The notes beneath the pieces were generated by a model. It did not search any database. It was not told where the DNA came from and saw nothing but the letters and a program-made list of their open reading frames with translations. From a virus: a stretch of DNA of 21,278 nucleotides. Of the stretch, positions 1-4,705 are shown piece after piece; positions within the stretch are counted from its first letter, which is position 1; each line of letters opens with the position of its first letter. A program made the translations under genes and the position numbers. The stretch is from positions 1-21,278 of IMG/VR virus record IMGVR_UViG_3300009151_000482. One strand, written 5' to 3'.

Positions 1-38
1 AAAGAATATCTTCGCAAAATCATTCTTGGAGAAACAAA

Positions 39-347
39 ATGAAATACGCAGACCACATTGGCTACACAGACGTTACCCCATACGAAATCGTTCGCCGCAT
101 CAGCGACAAGACGCTGGAAGTGCGGGAGATGACCGCTGAACGCGACAGGACTATCAAGCTGGAATGGGCTGCAGGCGGCTTTGCAGGCCACTGCATCAAT
201 CAGGACGATCAGGAGTGGACGATCACCCCTAACCCCAACAGCCTGATCATCCGCATCCGTTTGGGCAAGCGGGGCTGGCGGGACAAGTTTGGGGGTAGGT
301 TCAATCTGGCTGAAAAACCGGTCAAATTCTACGACTACAACTTTTGA
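39..347 (+). CDS. hypothetical phage protein, 102 aa
   Basis: The product is a 102-aa soluble protein with no signal peptide or membrane segment. I recognise the overall pattern as a small conserved protein of proteobacterial phages and prophages: an N-terminal strand-rich part containing VTPYEIVRRISDKTLEVREM, a central GGFAGHCINQDDQEW segment (about residues 46-60), and a C-terminus ending in PVKFYDYNF. I know no function for it. The start is supported by GGAG at about 29-32, seven bases before the ATG. It is the first complete gene of the window and is followed by a promoter-like site, so it probably ends an upstream transcription unit. The gene call is secure; the role is unknown. Confidence 0.85.
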   Translation: MKYADHIGYTDVTPYEIVRRISDKTLEVREMTAERDRTIKLEWAAGGFAGHCINQDDQEWTITPNPNSLIIRIRLGKRGWRDKFGGRFNLAEKPVKFYDYNF

Positions 348-355
348 TAAAGTAG

Positions 356-386
356 TTGACACAGGAATCTAACATCGTGTTATAGT
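356..386 (+). promoter_or_regulatory. sigma70-like promoter
   Basis: A perfect -35 hexamer TTGACA lies at 356-361. A five-of-six -10 box TATAGT lies at 381-386. The spacer is 19 bp, which is longer than the optimum. The site sits in the short gap between the 102-aa gene and the gene at 427, on the same strand as all genes, so it is well placed to drive the small-gene region. The long spacer lowers certainty. Confidence 0.5.
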
Positions 387-390
387 GTGG

Positions 391-426
391 TCACTGCGAA
401 AGAGCAGGTTTATCAGGAGCAACAAA
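391..426 (+). repeat. 5' leader repeat, copy 1 (second copy at 1286-1321)
   Basis: The leader of the gene at 427 contains TCACTGC (391-397) and the 13-mer AGCAGGTTTATCA (403-415), followed directly by GGAG. The same two blocks in the same order and nearly the same spacing precede the gene at 1322. The 13-mer is immediately upstream of the Shine-Dalgarno sequence in both, so the repeat covers the untranslated leader rather than coding sequence. Confidence 0.7.
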
Positions 427-801
427 ATGAAGATTGCAACCAAAACCCTTGACCTTGGAATCGCGTCAGATATTTATTCGGCAGGTTTCACCACAGACGG
501 TGACGAGTTTATCGCAGAGCGTTATTTCATCTGCGCTGAAGACAAAGACGGCAACCGTTACGAGATGGGTGGTTTCAACGGCGCTAAGAAAGTTTTTGAC
601 GACGAAGAGGGTGAGGTTCATTTTCAAGATACCCGCGAAGAAGCGAAGGCAGCAGCCAACCGCTTGCTGGTTCGCATTCAAAAGGCAGGCGTGATCAATA
701 CGGATTTTTGGCGCGAAGGTCGTCCGGTTTACGGATCAAAAGCGTATTGCCAGTATGGTCAAGATGACGATATTGCTTGGGAAAAGAAGTTCGCAGCCTA
801 A
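427..801 (+). CDS. hypothetical phage protein, 124 aa
   Basis: An acidic, soluble 124-aa protein of unknown function. The ATG at 427 is chosen over an in-frame ATG at 385 because AGGAG at about 415-419 sits eight bases before it, and because 385 would lie within the -10 box of the promoter at 356-386. The sequence contains an ERYFICAEDKDGNRYEMGGF block (about residues 31-50), an acidic stretch FDDEEGEV and a helix with EEAKAAANRLLVRI. No catalytic motif or DNA-binding fold is evident. It is probably an early or accessory gene, because it follows a promoter and precedes other small unknown genes. Confidence 0.85.
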   Translation: MKIATKTLDLGIASDIYSAGFTTDGDEFIAERYFICAEDKDGNRYEMGGFNGAKKVFDDEEGEVHFQDTREEAKAAANRLLVRIQKAGVINTDFWREGRPVYGSKAYCQYGQDDDIAWEKKFAA

Positions 802-809
802 CAACCAGC

Positions 810-825
810 CGCCCCTTCGGGGGCG
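810..825 (+). other. UUCG-tetraloop hairpin
   Basis: CGCCCC (810-815) pairs perfectly with GGGGCG (820-825) around a TTCG loop (816-819), an exceptionally stable RNA tetraloop. It starts nine bases after the stop of the 124-aa gene. There is no U-run after it, so it is more likely an RNA 3' stabiliser or weak pause site than a classical intrinsic terminator. The 12-mer GGCGCATAATCA that overlaps its right arm (822-833) recurs at 4676-4687. Confidence 0.6.
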
Positions 826-852
826 CATAATCAACAAGCAGAGGGCGGCAAA

Positions 853-1059
853 ATGAACATCACAGAAATTACGAAACGCGTGATAAACGAGTTTGTTGGA
901 CAACGGTTCTTCGTTATCAACGCCGCTGGCGAAATTGACCACCGCAACGCATTTGGTAAAGCGCATCGCTGGGCGTTCAAGTCAGCGAAGCAAGCAAACA
1001 ATGTAGCGCGGCGTCAGGGCGCGTTTGTGTTTGACAAGAATCTTAATCTTTTTATCTAA
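853..1059 (+). CDS. hypothetical small basic protein, 68 aa
   Basis: A 68-aa basic protein with the central segment IDHRNAFGKAHRWAFKSAKQ (about residues 28-47) and a helix containing KQANNVARRQ. No membrane segment or known motif is visible. The start is supported by GAGGG at about 841-845, eight bases upstream. It follows the UUCG hairpin and precedes an acidic small gene. The basic charge could allow nucleic-acid binding, but nothing in the sequence proves this. Confidence 0.75.
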   Translation: MNITEITKRVINEFVGQRFFVINAAGEIDHRNAFGKAHRWAFKSAKQANNVARRQGAFVFDKNLNLFI

Positions 1060-1078
1060 TCATTCCAAAGGAATTAAT

Positions 1079-1273
1079 ATGAAAACGATGGCAGAACTAG
1101 AAGCAGAAAGCCCAGAGGACTTCCGCAACCCAGACTCAACGCCTGAAGAGGATGCTAGAGACCAGCGCAGATGGGAGGCTCAACGGATAGCAAACGAATC
1201 GTTGCCAGATGAGCCGGAAGACGAGGACGAAGAAGAAGAAGACGAAGAAGACGAAGGCAACGAAGAAGAATAG
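1079..1273 (+). CDS. small acidic protein with poly-Glu/Asp tail, 64 aa
   Basis: A 64-aa protein that is strongly acidic throughout. From about residue 42 to the end it is nearly all Glu and Asp, and it closes with GNEEE. The ATG at 1079 is chosen because AAAGGA (1067-1072) lies six bases upstream; an in-frame ATG at 1025 sits inside the preceding gene. Such highly acidic phage proteins can mimic DNA or bind basic host proteins, but that is only a possibility here. Low-complexity composition makes homology searches unreliable. The gene call rests on the ribosome-binding site and the compact spacing. Confidence 0.7.
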   Translation: MKTMAELEAESPEDFRNPDSTPEEDARDQRRWEAQRIANESLPDEPEDEDEEEEDEEDEGNEEE

Positions 1274-1285
1274 AACGAAGATTAA

Positions 1286-1321
1286 TCACTGCAATCCAGC
1301 AGGTTTATCAAGGAGAGTAAA
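1286..1321 (+). repeat. 5' leader repeat, copy 2
   Basis: TCACTGC at 1286-1292 and AGCAGGTTTATCA at 1298-1310 repeat the leader at 391-426, followed by AGGAG (1311-1315). The copy precedes the gene at 1322. It is separated from copy 1 by three unrelated genes, so the leader appears to travel or be conserved independently of the coding sequences. Confidence 0.7.
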
Positions 1322-1588
1322 ATGAAACGCGTATACATCAAGGCATACAACGAGCTTAAGAAGATGGGTGTTCCGGTCTTCGTCCACAGTGACGACAAGC
1401 ATGGGAACTTCAGCATCAGTGCTGAGGACGAGAACAGCGAATTGTGGGTGAACTACTACGCAGGCTGCGGCGGCTTCAACTTCTGGCATGGTGACAACAT
1501 CAACCCGAAACTGTGCGAGGTGCTGGACGATTACAGGTTGTATGCCGAGTGGAACAACCCCGGCAGTCTTTCCGTATTCCAAAAATGA
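1322..1588 (+). CDS. hypothetical phage protein, 88 aa
   Basis: An 88-aa soluble protein of unknown function. It has an N-terminal basic helix (KRVYIKAYNELKKMG), an acidic middle and an aromatic, glycine-rich block WVNYYAGCGGFNFWHG (about residues 41-56). AGGAG at 1311-1315 gives a strong ribosome-binding site. The last codons (from 1581) overlap the first unit of the 30-bp tandem repeat that provides the start region for the next gene. No membrane segment or catalytic motif is visible. Confidence 0.8.
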   Translation: MKRVYIKAYNELKKMGVPVFVHSDDKHGNFSISAEDENSELWVNYYAGCGGFNFWHGDNINPKLCEVLDDYRLYAEWNNPGSLSVFQK

Positions 1589-1640
1589 TATTCAGGGAGA
1601 ATGACATGTCAAAAATGATATTCAGGGAAAGTAACATGGA
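1581..1640 (+). repeat. 30-bp tandem repeat duplicating a ribosome-binding and start region
   Basis: Units 1581-1610 and 1611-1640 are identical at about 25 of 30 positions; the first 18 bases are the same in both. Each unit carries a GGGA-type ribosome-binding site and an in-frame ATG (1606 and 1636). The first unit also contains the stop codon of the preceding gene (1586-1588). The downstream gene therefore has two usable initiation sites exactly ten codons apart. Confidence 0.85.
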
Positions 1641-1896
1641 AGATTTCAAGACGATGGTCAAGATGACGGTGGATGACGTATCACGCACTTCAGCCATCAG
1701 TGTCTTCTGCGACTACATCGCATTCAGGATCAGGAAGGGGTTAAACGTGATCGACCCCGAAGGCATCATCAAGTGGGTTGGGCATGTGGAATATGATCTG
1801 GATGATCAGGGAGCCTACGCTGGCCCGAAGAAGACCCTCATCGTCGAGGACAAGAACGGAAAGAAATACAAGGTGACTGTAGAGGAGCAGAAGTGA
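1606..1896 (+). CDS. hypothetical phage protein with duplicated start, 96 aa
   Basis: A 96-aa protein if started at 1606, or 86 aa if started at 1636. Both ATGs have a purine-rich Shine-Dalgarno five bases upstream (GGGAGA at 1595-1600, GGGAAA at 1625-1630); the first matches the consensus better. The first ten residues of the long form are translated from the second copy of the 30-bp repeat. The body has a helix (AISVFCDYIAFRIRKGLNVI) and a C-terminal strand pair ending in KKTLIVEDKNGKKYKVTVEE. No function is recognised. It overlaps the next gene by four bases (GTGA). Confidence 0.8.
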   Translation: MSKMIFRESNMEDFKTMVKMTVDDVSRTSAISVFCDYIAFRIRKGLNVIDPEGIIKWVGHVEYDLDDQGAYAGPKKTLIVEDKNGKKYKVTVEEQK

Positions 1897-2066
1897 ACGA
1901 AGACGCGCAACGCAGGATAAACGAGGCAGTAGCCAAGGCAAAGAACTCAATGCTTGATGCAACGAGAATTGCAAATGAACAACTGTGTCATGTCATTTGG
2001 AAAAAGCTGGATTCAATGACTGGAAAGATCGAGACGCTACAAGGCACTCTATGGGGAAAAAAATGA
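1893..2066 (+). CDS. small helical protein with GTG start, 57 aa
   Basis: Reading GTG at 1893 gives an uninterrupted 57-codon frame to TGA at 2064-2066. GAGGAG at about 1883-1888 is well placed for this start. The gene overlaps its predecessor by GTGA and its successor by ATGA, which is the typical arrangement of translationally coupled phage genes. The product starts MNEDAQRRINEAVAKAK and looks almost wholly alpha-helical and amphipathic, without cysteine clusters or membrane segments. Function is unknown. It is easily missed because of its length and GTG start. Confidence 0.65.
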   Translation: MNEDAQRRINEAVAKAKNSMLDATRIANEQLCHVIWKKLDSMTGKIETLQGTLWGKK

Positions 2067-2275
2067 AAGATGAGCATTGGTCTACAAACATAGAAATTGA
2101 GGTATTGAAATGCGACAGATCGCACCTGATCGACGCCGCACAAGCATTGGTGAACGTCATTGATAAAATGGCACCGATACTGCAGGGGACGGTTGAATAC
2201 GTCTACGCTAAACACGTTCTGGAGAACATCAATGACACTCGCCAAGAAATCTGCAAAGAAGAAGTTAGTCAGTAA
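2063..2275 (+). CDS. hypothetical small protein, 70 aa
   Basis: A 70-aa protein begun by the ATG at 2063 that forms an ATGA overlap with the stop of the 57-aa gene. A longer reading from 1985 is possible but would lie inside that gene, and the coupled start is preferred; GGGG at about 2053-2056 is a plausible ribosome-binding site. The sequence is helical with a short strand at the N-terminus (NIEIEVLKCDRSHLIDAAQA). No family is recognised. Its end overlaps the next gene by 44 bases. Confidence 0.65.
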   Translation: MKDEHWSTNIEIEVLKCDRSHLIDAAQALVNVIDKMAPILQGTVEYVYAKHVLENINDTRQEICKEEVSQ

Positions 2276-2480
2276 AGCCGCGCCGCAAAAGAAAACGATA
2301 GAGAAAGGAATAGAGCATCTGTTCCGTATGCCTACAGAGGTCTCAGAATGGATTGAGAGAGCCAACAGCACCATCCAGTATCTCAGGACACAGGTAGCTG
2401 ACCTGAAGAAGGAGAACGTCGATCTGAAGGCGTATAGGAAGTTCGCAGAGCATAGGATTTTGAGGTCAGAGGCAGAATAG
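2232..2480 (+). CDS. small coiled-coil protein, 82 aa
   Basis: An 82-aa protein with a basic, lysine-rich N-terminus (residues 1-25, starting MTLAKKSAKKKLVSKAA) and a long amphipathic helix from about residue 38 to the end. The segment containing TIQYLRTQVADLKKENVDLK has leucine/valine heptad spacing typical of a coiled coil. GGAG at about 2220-2223 precedes the ATG by eight bases. It lies directly upstream of the small terminase gene. The fold suggests an oligomerising, nucleic-acid-binding helper, but that is inference. Confidence 0.7.
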   Translation: MTLAKKSAKKKLVSKAAPQKKTIEKGIEHLFRMPTEVSEWIERANSTIQYLRTQVADLKKENVDLKAYRKFAEHRILRSEAE

Positions 2481-2497
2481 GTTAGACTGAATCCAAT

Positions 2498-2513
2498 GCG
2501 CTGAGAGATGCGC
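2498..2513 (+). other. small hairpin in the TerS leader
   Basis: GCGC (2498-2501) and GCGC (2510-2513) can pair around an eight-base loop, ending about 15 bases before the TerS start. The leader around it (GCGCTG, then AGATG, then CAAAG-GATT-TATG) resembles the leader of the gene at 4706, which has GCGCTG, AGATG, CAAAGAGGATT and TATG in the same order but with an insertion. The short stem alone is weak evidence. Confidence 0.35.
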
Positions 2514-2527
2514 GACAAAGGATTACT

Positions 2528-3043
2528 ATGACAAAGCGAAAAGACCCAGAAGACTTCCTCAGAATAGGGAGACCAGAAGTCTACTCAGATGAACTGGCTA
2601 CGCACATATGCACTCGACTGTCAGGTGGTGAGTCTCTGAGGTCAATCTGTAGGCAAGAAGGAATGCCCTGCCAGCAGACAGTGTATTCATGGATGTTCGG
2701 TAAGCCTTTGTTCCTAGAGCAATACACGCGTGCGAGAGAGGAACAGGCTGAGACGCATGCTGACGCTATCGTCGCCATTGCTGACGAGACTCCTGAGACC
2801 ACTCCTGTGTTCGACAAGGATGGTAACCAGATCGATATCAAGCTGGACTCTGCATATATACAGTGGCAGAAGCAGCGCATTGAGGCGCGTAAGTGGACTG
2901 CCATGAAACTTAAGCCGAAGAAGTATGGCGATAGGGTCACGCATGCCGGTGATGACGTTAATCCGGTGGTGATTGAGACCAATTTGAATGTTTTCGGAGA
3001 ACTGTTGAAAAACATCAAGTTGAAGCGACAGTCTGAGACTTAA
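2528..3043 (+). CDS. terS: terminase small subunit
   Basis: Recognises the packaging site on concatemeric phage DNA and regulates the large terminase. The 171-aa length is normal for Sf6-type small terminases. Residues about 15-60 form a helix-turn-helix region (PEVYSDELATHICTRLSGG followed by SLRSICRQEGMP and TVYSWMF). The C-terminal part carries the family signature RIEARKWTAMKLKPKKYGDR (about residues 117-136). AAAGGATT precedes the ATG. It sits upstream of TerL, as expected, but is separated from it by an unusually structured 181-bp gap. Identification is from family patterns and context and is strong. Confidence 0.92.
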   Translation: MTKRKDPEDFLRIGRPEVYSDELATHICTRLSGGESLRSICRQEGMPCQQTVYSWMFGKPLFLEQYTRAREEQAETHADAIVAIADETPETTPVFDKDGNQIDIKLDSAYIQWQKQRIEARKWTAMKLKPKKYGDRVTHAGDDVNPVVIETNLNVFGELLKNIKLKRQSET

Positions 3044-3073
3044 GATCAAGATTAATAACCACACTGTGATTGT

Positions 3074-3098
3074 GGAATACTAATCCGATTAGTATTCC
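3074..3098 (+). promoter_or_regulatory. 25-bp palindrome, operator candidate
   Basis: GGAATACTAATC (3074-3085) and GATTAGTATTCC (3087-3098) are perfect inverted repeats around a single C. A partial second copy, ACTAAACGATTAGT, lies at 3117-3130, so that CGATTAGTAT occurs at both 3086-3095 and 3123-3132. Two similar AT-rich palindromic sites 37 bp apart, upstream of a -10 box, look like binding sites for a dimeric regulator. A transcribed hairpin is the alternative. Confidence 0.55.
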
Positions 3099-3113
3099 CT
3101 ACAGCCAGTAGGG
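3097..3113 (+). other. short hairpin between the two operator-like repeats
   Basis: CCCTAC (3097-3102) pairs with GTAGGG (3108-3113) around AGCCA. It overlaps the right edge of the 25-bp palindrome by two bases, so the two structures compete in RNA. It is followed by TTTACT, which is too short a T-run for a confident intrinsic terminator of the TerS transcript. Confidence 0.4.
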
Positions 3114-3136
3114 TTTACTAAACGATTAGTATCTGA

Positions 3137-3228
3137 TCAATGCTGCACTGCACAAACAGGTAGTAGCTATAATGTATATAAAACCCTATTCGGTGACATT
3201 TCTACCCTGTGTTGCGGTGCAGCATTGA
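3137..3228 (+). promoter_or_regulatory. 12-bp inverted repeat enclosing a promoter and covering the TerL start
   Basis: TCAATGCTGCAC (3137-3148) is the exact reverse complement of GTGCAGCATTGA (3217-3228). Inside, ACAGGTAG (about 3156-3163) can continue pairing with CTACCCTGT with a bulge. The loop holds a consensus -10 box, TATAAT at 3168-3173, with no good -35. The right arm contains the TTG at 3225 that is the likely TerL start. In RNA begun upstream the start codon would be paired; in RNA begun at the internal promoter the left arm would be absent. Confidence 0.5.
3168..3173 (+). promoter_or_regulatory. -10 box of candidate TerL promoter
   Basis: TATAAT is a perfect sigma70 -10 hexamer, followed by an AT-rich discriminator (GTATATAAAA). 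The -35 position at 17-bp spacing reads GCACTG, which is a poor match, and there is no extended -10 TG. If real, the promoter would be weak or depend on an activator, perhaps acting at the palindromic sites upstream. Confidence 0.4.
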
Positions 3229-4655
3229 ATGTAGTCGAGGATATACTACTTGAGGCGTCAGCGCCTACAGAGTTTGCCAAGCTGACGCCGCACGCGCAGG
3301 CGCTGTTCAACTGGCAATACAGATGGCTTGAGCTACAGGCTCACAAGCACCAGATAGAGCCTACGGGCGACTGGTGGAGCATCTGGTTGATGCTGGCGGG
3401 ACGAGGTGCCGGTAAGACGCGTGCGGCTGCAGAGACGCTTGGATGGTGGGCATGGGATCAACCCAACACACGCTGGCTGGTCTCCGCGCCTACCAGTGGC
3501 GACTTGAAGGGGACATGCTTCGAGGGTGACTCAGGTCTACTCAAAGTGATCCCCGCGCCGCTGATAGAGAAATACAACTCCAGCCTGCATGAGATACACC
3601 TGACCAATGGATCGCTGATCAAGGGTATACCGGCGTCAGAGCCTGATCGGTTTCGGGGGCCGCAGTTCCACGGTGGCTGGCTGGATGAGCTTGCTGCATG
3701 GGAATACCTGCAGGAAAGCTGGGACATGATCCAGTTCGGTATCCGGCTGGGGAGCAGGACAAAGCTGATCTGCTCGACCACGCCTAAGCCGAAGGATGTG
3801 ATCCTTGACCTGATCGGACGCGAGAACGACGACGTAGTAATTACTCGCGCCTCGACCTACTCGAACATCAAGAACCTAGCTCCGTCGTTCCAGAAGCAGA
3901 TACTCTCATATGAGGGGACGAACCTTGGCAGGCAGGAGATTCACGCCGAGATCATCGACCCTGAAGAGTCAGGCATCGTCAAGCGTGACTGGTTCAAGCT
4001 CTGGCCTGACGGGAAGCCATTCCCAAAGCTGGAATACATCATCCAGTCCTATGACTGCGCGACCAGCGACAAGACGATCAACGACCCAACTGGATCGATC
4101 ACGCTTGGCGTATTCAAACCATTGGACGGCGGCATGTGCGTTATGGTATTGGATTGCTGGCAGGAGCATCTGCAGTATCCTGACCTGAGACCGAAGGTGA
4201 TCCGCGAGTTCGAGGTAGTGTATGGCGAGGGTAAGGCGAAGAAGCTGGTAGACCTGCTGCTGGTGGAGGACAAGAGTGCTGGCATCTCGCTGATCCAAGA
4301 CTTGCAACGAGCGCATCTGCCGGTGCATGCCTACAACCCCGGTCGGGCGGACAAGATACAGCGCCTGAGCATTGTGGCGAACATCATCAAGGCTGGACGC
4401 GTATGGGTGCCTGAGAGCAGCGTGCGTAAAGGCTATGTGCGTGACTGGGCAGAGGGCATGGTGAGTCAGATATGCAGCTTCCCAGACACTGTGCATGACG
4501 AGTTCGTTGACTGCATCAGTCAGGGTTTACGGTATCTGAGGGACGCAGGCTGGATCAGCATCGATGCACCGCAGAGGGACGACTATGATGAGAGTGACAT
4601 CAGTGATGCCGAGATATACAACAAGCGTTCTAGGACTAACCCATATGCTGCATGA
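3225..4655 (+). CDS. terL: terminase large subunit (ATPase and nuclease)
   Basis: The DNA-packaging motor protein: it cuts concatemers and drives DNA into the prohead through the portal. The 476-aa protein shows a Walker A GRGAGKT (residues 59-65), a Walker B ending LDE (D154-E155) and a coupling STTPKP motif (184-189). The C-terminal RNase H-like nuclease has acidic residues in YDCATSD (D277), VEDKSAG (E348/D349) and HDEFVDC (D425, D429). All key positions are present. The start is uncertain. TTG at 3225 has no clear Shine-Dalgarno and lies in the arm of an inverted repeat, and the first in-frame ATG lies only just before the Walker A, at residue 56, so it is too late. The function is very secure. 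Confidence 0.94.
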   Translation: MNVVEDILLEASAPTEFAKLTPHAQALFNWQYRWLELQAHKHQIEPTGDWWSIWLMLAGRGAGKTRAAAETLGWWAWDQPNTRWLVSAPTSGDLKGTCFEGDSGLLKVIPAPLIEKYNSSLHEIHLTNGSLIKGIPASEPDRFRGPQFHGGWLDELAAWEYLQESWDMIQFGIRLGSRTKLICSTTPKPKDVILDLIGRENDDVVITRASTYSNIKNLAPSFQKQILSYEGTNLGRQEIHAEIIDPEESGIVKRDWFKLWPDGKPFPKLEYIIQSYDCATSDKTINDPTGSITLGVFKPLDGGMCVMVLDCWQEHLQYPDLRPKVIREFEVVYGEGKAKKLVDLLLVEDKSAGISLIQDLQRAHLPVHAYNPGRADKIQRLSIVANIIKAGRVWVPESSVRKGYVRDWAEGMVSQICSFPDTVHDEFVDCISQGLRYLRDAGWISIDAPQRDDYDESDISDAEIYNKRSRTNPYAA

Positions 4656-4705
4656 TTGCGCTGTCAGATGTGGTAGGCGCATAATCACGCGCAAAGAGGA
4701 TTGAT
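4656..4705 (+). other. leader of the 1036-aa gene with repeated motifs
   Basis: This 50-bp gap contains TTGCGC (4656-4661) and its complement GCGCAA (4689-4694), and the 12-mer GGCGCATAATCA (4676-4687) also found at 822-833. Its GCGCTG, AGATG, CAAAG and GGATT blocks are shared with the TerS leader. AGAGGATT just before the ATG is the ribosome-binding site. No terminator is seen. Confidence 0.4.

Noticed and set aside
385-426. Upstream start for the 124-aa gene
   Set aside because: This ATG overlaps the -10 box and lacks a ribosome-binding site, whereas the ATG at 427 has AGGAG at a normal distance.
1513-1605. Upstream start for the 96-aa gene
   Set aside because: It would overlap most of the end of the preceding gene and has no ribosome-binding site; the starts at 1606 and 1636 each have one.
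1988-2518. Open frame of 176 codons on the minus strand
   Set aside because: It lies opposite three plausible + strand genes with ribosome-binding sites, its product is Cys/Phe/Ser-rich in the manner of antisense frames, and no other gene uses this strand.
3044-3224. Small protein-coding gene in the TerS-TerL gap
   Set aside because: No frame with a credible start and ribosome-binding site is visible; the gap is filled with symmetric repeats and a -10 box instead.
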